A stretch of 22,485 bases of DNA. Origin: Bacteroidia bacterium. Lineage in GTDB: Bacteria; Bacteroidota; Bacteroidia; Bacteroidales; Azobacteroidaceae. The position numbers and the translations under genes were made by a program. The notes below the pieces were generated by a model that was not told the origin of the DNA, did no database searches, and saw only the letters and a list, made by a program, of their open reading frames with translations. The stretch spans positions 1-22,485 of the forward strand of contig BNTT01000041.1 in the NCBI GenBank assembly GCA_025996815.1, given 5' to 3'. Of the stretch, positions 1-6,997 are shown in pieces; the stretch's first letter is position 1, and every line of letters starts with the position of its first letter.

Positions 1-109
1 ACGATATCGTAAAAAACGTATCTGGGTGCCGCTATCTTTCTACCCTTTCCCGATTAGCTCACAAAAATACAAAATTTGTGAATAATCGACTCCTCAACAT
101 TTCTCGCTG

Positions 110-117
110 CAAAGGTA
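110..117 (-). promoter_or_regulatory. Possible leftward Bacteroidota -7 box
   Basis: The minus strand reads TACCTTTG, the same box seen upstream of several genes here. No TTG-type -33 element sits at the usual 19-21 nt spacing, and the gene it would serve must start left of the window. A second match, TATTTTTG on the minus strand at 62-69, is an alternative. Confidence 0.3.
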
Positions 118-281
118 CGAGGGTGCCAAAAAAATAAGGGCACAGGTACGCATTTTTTATTAGATAAAAAGCGAACATAAGGATATAAACAAAAAAACCG
201 TTAAAAGAACAGTTAAAAAAACTGTAATTCCCCCGAAAAATCAAGAATTTCAAAGCCAAAACAATTGGGGACTTTCTCCAT

Positions 282-314
282 ACCAAGTTCGTACCAAACT
301 CGTACCAAACTCGG
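282..314. repeat. Three tandem 11-bp repeats
   Basis: Three adjacent units read ACCAAGTTCGT, ACCAAACTCGT and ACCAAACTCGG. The 11-bp period is close to one helical turn, so equivalent bases would face the same side of the DNA. That would suit a cooperative operator, but nothing in the sequence proves binding. Confidence 0.65.
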
Positions 315-436
315 TCTCCACCACTTTGTTAATTTTTAGACACAAAGGCATAAAATTATAAATCATCCCCCAACGCCGAAACCAACTTTGTCGTGCACCC
401 CGGACATCGCAGGTCTTTTTTTCACCAAAAATTTTG

Positions 437-444
437 TACCTTTG
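437..444 (+). promoter_or_regulatory. Porin -7 promoter box (TACCTTTG)
   Basis: TACCTTTG matches the Bacteroidota -7 consensus TAnnTTTG and lies only 8 nt before the ATG at 453. No clear TTTG -33 element is seen 19-21 nt upstream. The transcript would have almost no leader. Confidence 0.6.
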
Positions 445-452
445 CAGCCGCA

Positions 453-2558
453 ATGAAACGAAAAATTATTACCTGCATATCGCTTATATTCCTGCTGTGC
501 CCGCTCAGTGTGTGGGCACAGACGGCTGAAACGGATTCCATGCCCGCTGTGTTGCTGCCCGATTCGGTGCCCGCTGCCGCACCGGAGGTGGTGCTGCCCG
601 ATTCTTTACTTGATACATTCCCTGAATCTTTGCCCGAAACATTGCCCGATTCTTTGGCGGCGGACGACGACGACGATGAGCCTGACCTTGTGGTGCCTGT
701 GCGGGACATTCGCTATTGGACGATTTCGGAATTTACGGGCGAGATGACCGATGCCTTGCCCGATACGTTTTTGACCGACTATTTCAATCGCACCAATGTG
801 GAGGGATTGGGCACCGCTATCAGTTATACCGGCAATCTTGGCTCGCCGGTGCAGTCGCGCATCTTTTCGGAACGGGAAAACAGCACGCGCCGCGCCAGAT
901 TTATCTTTTCAGACAATTTTTATCCTTATGAAAAACGACCGGAGAAGTTTGAATTTATCAACACGAAAATTCCGGCGACCTTCGTTTCCTATCAAACCGG
1001 CGGCTCTCAAATATTTAAAGAAGAACGCTTCCGGTCGCTTTTGACGACCAATTTGGGCAGAAATCTCAACATCGGGGTGGATTTCGACTATATCTATGCG
1101 CGCGGTTTTTATTCCGACCAAGCCGCCAAACGGTTGGATTGGGTGTTTTTTGCCAATTATGTGACCGACCACCACCAACTGCACGCCTTTTACAACCCCT
1201 CCAACATCACTAACACGGAAAACGGCGGCATCGAAGACGATGAATGGATTTCGCATCCCGATGCGATGGGTACTGTGCAACACAGCAGACAAATTCCATT
1301 CAAACTGAGTGCCACATGGAACAACCAACAGGGCAAGCGGGCGTTTGTGAATTACCGCTACAACTTCGGCAAGCAACAAAAAAAGCACTTCGTGCCCGTA
1401 GCCAGCGTGATTTATACGCTTGATTATCAGCAGAAATCGCGGGCATTTTATACCGATGCGCCCGACAGGTTAGCCGACTATTATGCCGACAATTATCACG
1501 AACACACCGATGCAATGATGGACAACGACTCCCTGTCGTATTGGCTGATGCACAACACCGTGGGGCTGTCGCTCCGTGAGGGTTTTGCCGAATGGGCAAA
1601 ATGGGATGTGACGGCATATTTGACCCACGAAGCCGCAAGTTATACGCTGATGGACACCCATTCGGTGGGTACCGAATCGCCCGAACAGACGGTTCTCCTC
1701 GGCGGCGAACTCGCCAAAAACAAAGGGAAATACCTGCGATACAGTGCTAACGGACAAATAGGCATCCTCGGCGATTCCAAAGGCGATATTTCGCTCGCCG
1801 GGAATATCAAAACGCGCATCCCCATCCTGGGCGACACGGCAGCGGTGACGGGTTACGCCTCCTTTTCGAGAAATGCGCCCACCTTTTACGAAAACACCTA
1901 CCACAGCAAATATTTTTGGTGGGACGAAGATTTCGATGCCGTCAACCACCAGCGCATTGGCGGCGAGTTAACGCTCCCGCATACCAAAACAAAGTTGGGC
2001 ATGGAAATCGACAATATGAAAAATTACATCTATTTCGACGGCACAGGCTATCCAAAGCAGTATACGAGCAATATTCAGGTGCTGATGGCACGCTGGGAGC
2101 AAAACGTCAAACTTGGCATTCTGCATTGGAACACGCAACTTGTTTATCAAAAATCCAGCGAGGAGGTCATCCTCCCCCTGCCCGAATTGGCAGGCTATTC
2201 CAGCCTGTATATAGATTTCAAAATTGCCAAAGTCCTGACCGTCCAGTTGGGCGGCAGTATGCACTATTGGACGAGTTACTATGCACCGTCATACGAGCCT
2301 GCTACACAGCAATTTAAGTTGCAAAAAGAGGGCTTTAACGAAGATACGGGTGAGAATTATGAAAAAGTCAAAGTGGGCAACTACCCCCTGATAAACGGGT
2401 TCATCAACTGCCACCTGAAACAGACGCGCTTTTTTGTGGAATGGTACAACTTCGGCACCGTCTTCCTCACCAATCCGCCCAACTATTTCTCGCTGCCGCA
2501 CTATCCCGTCAATCCCTCCGTCATCAAGATGGGGCTGTCGGTGCATTTTATTAATTGA
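453..2558 (+). CDS. Putative outer-membrane porin (PF14121-like)
   Basis: The predicted product is a 701-residue exported protein resembling the 'putative porin' family of Bacteroidota, presumably an outer-membrane beta barrel. A signal peptide (basic MKRK, hydrophobic core, cleavage after the AQ at about residue 23) is followed by a low-complexity linker at about residues 24-75, rich in repeated LPDS/LPES/LPET units and ending in a run of Asp. The rest alternates aromatic and polar residues, as expected of beta strands. I chose the ATG at 453 because it gives a clean signal peptide and sits just after a good -7 box. The frame is open back to a GTG at 393, but that start would lie upstream of the promoter. 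The next gene begins 20 nt after the stop, so the two are probably cotranscribed. Substrate is unknown. Confidence 0.8.
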   Translation: MKRKIITCISLIFLLCPLSVWAQTAETDSMPAVLLPDSVPAAAPEVVLPDSLLDTFPESLPETLPDSLAADDDDDEPDLVVPVRDIRYWTISEFTGEMTDALPDTFLTDYFNRTNVEGLGTAISYTGNLGSPVQSRIFSERENSTRRARFIFSDNFYPYEKRPEKFEFINTKIPATFVSYQTGGSQIFKEERFRSLLTTNLGRNLNIGVDFDYIYARGFYSDQAAKRLDWVFFANYVTDHHQLHAFYNPSNITNTENGGIEDDEWISHPDAMGTVQHSRQIPFKLSATWNNQQGKRAFVNYRYNFGKQQKKHFVPVASVIYTLDYQQKSRAFYTDAPDRLADYYADNYHEHTDAMMDNDSLSYWLMHNTVGLSLREGFAEWAKWDVTAYLTHEAASYTLMDTHSVGTESPEQTVLLGGELAKNKGKYLRYSANGQIGILGDSKGDISLAGNIKTRIPILGDTAAVTGYASFSRNAPTFYENTYHSKYFWWDEDFDAVNHQRIGGELTLPHTKTKLGMEIDNMKNYIYFDGTGYPKQYTSNIQVLMARWEQNVKLGILHWNTQLVYQKSSEEVILPLPELAGYSSLYIDFKIAKVLTVQLGGSMHYWTSYYAPSYEPATQQFKLQKEGFNEDTGENYEKVKVGNYPLINGFINCHLKQTRFFVEWYNFGTVFLTNPPNYFSLPHYPVNPSVIKMGLSVHFIN

Positions 2559-2578
2559 TTAAACACAGAAAGAAGAAT

Positions 2579-3664
2579 ATGAAACGAAATGAGTTGCGAT
2601 TGCTTGTATTATTTGCGGGGTGCTGCTCGGCGTTTGCCGTTGGAGCGCAAACGAAGGTGTTGAAAGTCAGCGCGTTGAAGTCGAATGACTACGGCGTGCA
2701 GTATGTGTTGCCCAAAACAATGCTGCATGTGGATGTGGATTACAGCGAGGTGAGGCAAAAAGCCGGTCCGTATGCCCGCTACGCCTATAATTATTTGGGA
2801 ATTGCCGAGTCGGAAGTGGTGTTGGAAGACCGGACGACTTTTTCGCTCGACAAGGTGGAGGTAACGGAAACGGGCGTGCCCAACAAGGAGCAGACCTATC
2901 TGGTGTCGTTCAAAGTGAAAACGACCGCGCCATACGTCTATTTGACGGAAGACAAACTGTTGTGCACCATCAATGCCCCCTATGAGCCTGAACAACAGAC
3001 GATTGCAAAAACGGAAAAGCCCGCCGCGGCAGCCATCACAATCAATCCGCAATCGGTGTTCACGGAAGAATACCTGCGGGCAGGCTCGGTGAGCAAGATG
3101 GCGGAAGTGGCGGCGAAAAACATCTACAAAATTCGCGAAAGCCGTCAAGACATACTGACCGGCGAATCCGACGAGATGCCCACAGACGGCGAGGCGATGC
3201 GACTGGTGCTCGGCAACTTAGAGGCACAAGAGCGTGTCTGGATGCAACTGTTCACCGGCTCGCAGGAAACCCTCCGCCACCACAAGCGACTGACGATTGA
3301 GCCGACCAAAGAAGAAACGAACGCCCTCCTTTTCCGCTTCTCCAAATTTTTAGGAATGGTGGATGCCGACGATTTAAGCGGTCGCCCCATCTCTTTGACA
3401 ATCAACGATTTGAAGTCCGTAGCAATCCCCGTGCCCGACCCCCAAAAGAAGCCGAAACCCCTCGAAGGCATCATCTACAACCTGCCCGGAAAAGCCGAAC
3501 TACTCATCATGGACGGCAAAAAGCCCCTGTGCACAAGTCAGGTGAACGTAACGCAATTTGGCACCACGCAAGCCTTGGCACCATCACTGTTTGAAGACAA
3601 CAAAAAGCCCATCCAAGTCCATTTCTACCCGCATCTGGGCGCAATAAAGCAAATTGCCCAATAA
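2579..3664 (+). CDS. DUF4831 family exported protein
   Basis: This is a 361-residue protein that I recognise as DUF4831-like from its N-terminal block, 'YGVQYVLPKTMLHVDVDYSE' followed by 'YARYAYNYLGI'. Function is unknown. A signal peptide (MKRNELRLLVLFAGCC... to about AQ24) predicts export to the periplasm or outer membrane. An upstream in-frame TTG at 2555 would overlap the porin stop and spoil the signal peptide, so the ATG at 2579 is preferred. The middle region (about 180-260) is charged and could be helical. The gene lies 20 nt behind the putative porin, is probably in the same transcript, and is followed by a strong hairpin. A role in the outer membrane with the porin is only a guess from this arrangement. 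Confidence 0.75.
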   Translation: MKRNELRLLVLFAGCCSAFAVGAQTKVLKVSALKSNDYGVQYVLPKTMLHVDVDYSEVRQKAGPYARYAYNYLGIAESEVVLEDRTTFSLDKVEVTETGVPNKEQTYLVSFKVKTTAPYVYLTEDKLLCTINAPYEPEQQTIAKTEKPAAAAITINPQSVFTEEYLRAGSVSKMAEVAAKNIYKIRESRQDILTGESDEMPTDGEAMRLVLGNLEAQERVWMQLFTGSQETLRHHKRLTIEPTKEETNALLFRFSKFLGMVDADDLSGRPISLTINDLKSVAIPVPDPQKKPKPLEGIIYNLPGKAELLIMDGKKPLCTSQVNVTQFGTTQALAPSLFEDNKKPIQVHFYPHLGAIKQIAQ

Positions 3665-3749
3665 AATTGAATGCGTATCTTACTGATATTCAAAGTAAAA
3701 CAATACAAATGTTAAAGGATGTTTGAGGCTTCTTGACGGGAGCGTTGTT

Positions 3750-3784
3750 AAACCTGTTAGGTCTCAAAGACCTAACAGGTTTTT
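3750..3784. terminator. Perfect 15-bp hairpin between convergent genes
   Basis: Arms 3750-3764 and 3768-3782 are exact inverted repeats (AAACCTGTTAGGTCT) around a CAA loop, and the right arm runs into a T tract. On the minus strand the arm likewise ends in a T-rich stretch. It lies between the stops of the DUF4831 gene and the facing glycosyltransferase gene, so a bidirectional intrinsic terminator is the simplest reading. Confidence 0.8.
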
Positions 3785-3792
3785 CGGAATAA

Positions 3793-5940
3793 TTACAGCC
3801 CATTCAGCTTCTCTCTTAGTTGCTGCGCTGCTTCCTGATTGCCCAACTTGTTGGCAATGTCCAACAAAAGTTCGTATGCCGGCTTGTAATCGGGCTGTAT
3901 GGTGAGTATTTTATTCAGGATTACCTCTGCCGATTTGAAATCATTTTGTTTTTCATAGACTTTGGCAGCAATCCATAGACCGTCTATATTGTGGGGGTAA
4001 AATTCGGTGAGGGTGTTTGCCGTCAGCAGTGCATTGGCAAAATCCCCCTTGGAAAGGTAAATATCCCCGATTGCGCCGAGTACATCCAAGTCGTCCTTTG
4101 CGAAGCTTTGCCAGTACTCTGCAAGTCTCATGGCATCATCGTAGAGTTCGGAATATGTATAAAGGTTAATTAAATCGGCTAATGCTACGTCGTCATAAGC
4201 ATCATATTCCAATGCTTTTATGTATTGTGCCTCTGCTTCGGCGAAATTGCCCTGCTGAAGTGCTGCACGCCCGTAGTAGGATGAGCGGTCTTCGCGCTTC
4301 AGCACAAGCCCTATCGGCACGCCATCGACTTTGATTTGATAGGCGGTATTTTTAGGTGGAAATGCTTTTTTGCTCCGCAGTAAATCGGGTCCTATTCCGG
4401 TAATGGGAAATATTGCATAATCCCAATCGTTGAAATTGCGCCCATTCCAACGCACAAAACCAACTGAAAATCGGGAGGTGTCGTTTCGGAAAAAATAGTT
4501 GACCTCGGGTTGATTCCATGCCACTATCCGCGTTTTGCGCGTATTGTCAGGAGCTCCGTTTTTTGCTACATCTGCCAATATCCACTCCGATGCCTCTCGT
4601 GTGGTGTGGTAGTAATAATCCATTTCATAGTTGCCGAAAGCACCTTTTGCGCCACCTACAAATCGGTTGAAATAGGTGTATTCGTAGGGATGATTTTTAA
4701 TGATAAAACTGAGCGGGTGCAGCAACAAAATAACCGGCAAGCCGGTGAGAGCAATTTTCACCTTTTTGTTTTTTGCCCAATTTACCAAAGAATTAAAACC
4801 CAATGCCGCGACTACTGCCAGCGTAGGGTAAGCAAACGTTGAGTGTCGCCAGCCGCCGTAAACGATGGCTTTGGTGTATGCAATCCAAAAAAGGGGAAAG
4901 GCAAAACAAAACAGCAGCACGAATGTCCAAAACCAGCCTTTCGGTTGCCGCCGCGCCGCAAATAACTGCACCCCTCCCCCTATCAGGACCGCTATAGGGG
5001 AGGTTATGCCAATATATTTCAGCGTGTAGTACCAAGGGAGATTATCCGACCAAACCGTTTTCCCCTCGAAAATTTGGAACAAATTCACTTTAAAGTGAGA
5101 GGCGGTTTTAAAAGAGGAAATAATATTGTGCAGTGGGTCGCGCAGAGCATAAGGCCACAAAATGAACATCACCCCAAGCATTGCGCCCAATACCGCCGCC
5201 GCCCTCACAACTGTTTTTTTGATGATGGCAATGTTGGGCTTGGAAAAATACTGCTTGGGCGTATTCACGATGCAATAATAAACCAGCACAAACAGCCCAA
5301 AATAGGCAAAAAACAGGAACCCACCCGGGCGTATGCCAATCGCAGCCCCCATCATCACGCCCATTTTGATGCTTGTCTTTAGTGTTGGATTGGGAAACTC
5401 TTTTATAAACCAAGCAATGTAGTAAATCGCCCCCATTGCAAATGCAGCAAAAGGTATATCTTTCGGATTATTAAATGATTGCCCAACGATGTGTGGTGAG
5501 AAAAAAATCAGCAGCAGAGCCATGCAACCCGCGCGCCAACCGCCAATTAACTTTGCCAACAGCCCCACAAATAGCATCAGAAACGCACCCACGAGGGCAT
5601 TGCAAACGTGGCGCGCCGTCATATAGTCGTCGATACCGAATATTTTGACAACAAATGCAGTAAACGTATCAAAAGCGTAGCCGGAATATGTTAGACCCTC
5701 TTCATTAAGATAGTCGGTATTTTCCCCAAATGAAGTGTAGTAGTCGTAGAGCCGCAACCCTTGTGGGTATTGAGACGCGTCTTCATCACCTGAATTTCCG
5801 GCATCAAGGCTCATCAGCGGCATCGCCACGAATATAACTGCGGCAATGGAAATAAATACCCATTTCCACCACGATTGCTCACTTGCTTCCACCTGCTCTG
5901 TGCTCTCCGGCACTCTTTGCATGACTGTCTTTTTTTTCAT
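3793..5940 (-). CDS. GT-C (GT39-like) membrane glycosyltransferase with C-terminal TPR
   Basis: This 715-residue integral membrane protein resembles the polyprenyl-phosphate-sugar-dependent GT-C glycosyltransferases of Bacteroidota (GT39/PMT type). It has a first membrane segment at about 26-45, then an acidic GDED at 51-54 in the first outer loop, where GT-C enzymes carry their catalytic acid. About ten further hydrophobic segments run to about 415, and 'SFNNPKD' at 155-161 is a motif I associate with these proteins. After a soluble region, residues about 555-715 look like three to four TPR repeats (for example 'YYGRAALQQGNFAEAEAQYIKALEYD'). The ATG at 5940 is preferred over the in-frame TTG at 5979 because the promoter box lies 8 nt before it. 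Sugar and acceptor are unknown. It is monocistronic. Confidence 0.75.
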   Translation of the reverse strand: MKKKTVMQRVPESTEQVEASEQSWWKWVFISIAAVIFVAMPLMSLDAGNSGDEDASQYPQGLRLYDYYTSFGENTDYLNEEGLTYSGYAFDTFTAFVVKIFGIDDYMTARHVCNALVGAFLMLFVGLLAKLIGGWRAGCMALLLIFFSPHIVGQSFNNPKDIPFAAFAMGAIYYIAWFIKEFPNPTLKTSIKMGVMMGAAIGIRPGGFLFFAYFGLFVLVYYCIVNTPKQYFSKPNIAIIKKTVVRAAAVLGAMLGVMFILWPYALRDPLHNIISSFKTASHFKVNLFQIFEGKTVWSDNLPWYYTLKYIGITSPIAVLIGGGVQLFAARRQPKGWFWTFVLLFCFAFPLFWIAYTKAIVYGGWRHSTFAYPTLAVVAALGFNSLVNWAKNKKVKIALTGLPVILLLHPLSFIIKNHPYEYTYFNRFVGGAKGAFGNYEMDYYYHTTREASEWILADVAKNGAPDNTRKTRIVAWNQPEVNYFFRNDTSRFSVGFVRWNGRNFNDWDYAIFPITGIGPDLLRSKKAFPPKNTAYQIKVDGVPIGLVLKREDRSSYYGRAALQQGNFAEAEAQYIKALEYDAYDDVALADLINLYTYSELYDDAMRLAEYWQSFAKDDLDVLGAIGDIYLSKGDFANALLTANTLTEFYPHNIDGLWIAAKVYEKQNDFKSAEVILNKILTIQPDYKPAYELLLDIANKLGNQEAAQQLREKLNGL

Positions 5941-5948
5941 AATTGCGA

Positions 5949-5980
5949 CAAAGGTAGCAACTTTTTTTTGAATTGACAAA
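5949..5980 (-). promoter_or_regulatory. Promoter of the GT-C/TPR gene
   Basis: On the minus strand TTTG (5977-5980) is followed after 20 nt by TACCTTTG (5949-5956), a full match to the Bacteroidota -33/-7 consensus. Only 8 nt separate the -7 box from the ATG, predicting a very short or absent leader. Confidence 0.8.
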
Positions 5981-5985
5981 ATTTT

Positions 5986-6016
5986 TTTGCAGATTTCTTA
6001 ATATTGATTACCTTTG
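5986..6016 (+). promoter_or_regulatory. Promoter of the EamA transporter gene
   Basis: TTTG (5986-5989), 19 nt, then TACCTTTG (6009-6016) matches the Bacteroidota promoter consensus. The -33 box lies only 5 nt from the -33 box of the divergent promoter, so the two polymerases may compete. The ATG follows 21 nt after the -7 box. Confidence 0.8.
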
Positions 6017-6037
6017 CGGGCAAATTGATTATTCAAA

Positions 6038-6979
6038 ATGGAAGATAAAAATCTCAAGGGGCATGTGTCTCTGTTGGTCGCATATATCATTTTTGGGGTG
6101 AACACGCCAATCGCCAAGGAGGTGCTTATGCACGGCGATGTTTCGGCTTTTGCGCTCACGTTTTATCGTCTGGCGGGCGCAGCGGTGCTTTTTTGGCTCG
6201 CGTCGCTGTTCACACAAAAAGAGCCTGTCCGGCGGCGCGATTTATTTTTGCTGTTTCTCGCGTCTATGTTTGGCATCCTCATCAATCAGATGGCGTTCAT
6301 CGTTGGGCTGTCGCGCACTTCGCCCATTGATGCCTCCGTCATAACCACGATTAGCCCTATTATGACTATGCTTCTGGCGGCATTTTTTCTGAAAGAACCC
6401 ATCACGTGGAAAAAAGCCCTCGGCGTTTTTATCGGTGCTGTGGGGGCTCTGCTACTGATTCTCAACGGCAACACCACCGAGCGGGGCGGGTCGAGCGTGG
6501 TCGGCAATTTGCTGTGCCTTTTGAGCGGATTCGCTTTTGTGCTCTATCTGACGGCGTTTAAGACGCTCATTCTGCGGTATAAGCCGGTGACGCTGATGAA
6601 ATGGATGTTCCTTTTCGCGAGCCTTTGCTGTTTGCCGCTCTGCTGGGGCGATGTTTCGCGGATAGATTATGCCGAGATGCCGGTGGATATGTATCTGAAA
6701 ATCATCTATGTGGTGGCGGTGGCAACTTTTGTGTCGTATTTGCTTATTCCTGTCGGGCAAAAACTTTTGCGCCCAACCATTGTCAGTATGTACAACTATT
6801 TGCAGCCGCTTGTGTCCTCACTTTTGGCGGTAATTTTGGGAATGGACACCTTCGGCTGGATAAAAGGCAGTGCCGCCCTGCTCATCTTCCTGGGCGTTTA
6901 TATTGTTACGAAAAGCAAGTCGTATGCCCAACTGCTGGCTGAAAAAAAATTAGCGAATGAGTCGTCATTGCAGGCTTGA
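6038..6979 (+). CDS. EamA/DMT-family inner-membrane transporter
   Basis: This 313-residue protein has about ten hydrophobic segments arranged as two tandem EamA halves, roughly residues 8-140 and 155-290. The hallmarks are 'FGVNTPIAKEVL' near the N terminus, 'RLAGAAVLFWLAS', a half ending in 'GALLLILNG', and a second half ending in 'LLIFLGVYIVTKSK'. Members of the drug/metabolite transporter superfamily export or import small metabolites across the inner membrane. The substrate cannot be read from sequence. The ATG at 6038 is well placed behind its promoter. The gene is monocistronic and ends 18 nt before the stop of the convergent helicase gene, with a run of ten C residues between them. Confidence 0.85.
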   Translation: MEDKNLKGHVSLLVAYIIFGVNTPIAKEVLMHGDVSAFALTFYRLAGAAVLFWLASLFTQKEPVRRRDLFLLFLASMFGILINQMAFIVGLSRTSPIDASVITTISPIMTMLLAAFFLKEPITWKKALGVFIGAVGALLLILNGNTTERGGSSVVGNLLCLLSGFAFVLYLTAFKTLILRYKPVTLMKWMFLFASLCCLPLCWGDVSRIDYAEMPVDMYLKIIYVVAVATFVSYLLIPVGQKLLRPTIVSMYNYLQPLVSSLLAVILGMDTFGWIKGSAALLIFLGVYIVTKSKSYAQLLAEKKLANESSLQA

Positions 6980-6987
6980 CCCGCAAT

Positions 6988-6997
6988 CCCCCCCCCC
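6988..6997. repeat. C10 homopolymer between convergent stops
   Basis: Ten consecutive C residues lie between the TGA of the EamA gene and the stop of the helicase gene. The tract is flanked by GCAAT and ATTGC, a weak 5-bp inverted repeat. It is non-coding, so length changes would not shift either frame. Confidence 0.8.

Larger units (their letters stand above)
1..452. other. Gene-free leader region left of the porin gene
   Basis: No convincing coding sequence lies in this stretch. The short open frames have no start context and run through AT-rich, repetitive sequence. It holds a possible leftward -7 box at 110-117, three tandem 11-bp repeats at 282-314, and the rightward porin -7 box at 437-444. 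A weak 6-bp hairpin (ACAGTT / AACTGT, 209-224) is also present but has no obvious role. Confidence 0.6.

Noticed and set aside
201..224. Hairpin as terminator for a gene left of the window
   Set aside because: Only 6 bp of AT-rich stem, no rightward gene upstream in view, and no T tract after it.
59..453. Small leftward genes in the first 450 bases
   Set aside because: The frames have no convincing start context and their translations are low-complexity or Phe/Leu-rich with no family features.
909..1949. Two 159-codon leftward open frames opposite the porin
   Set aside because: They are antisense shadows with no promoter or domain.
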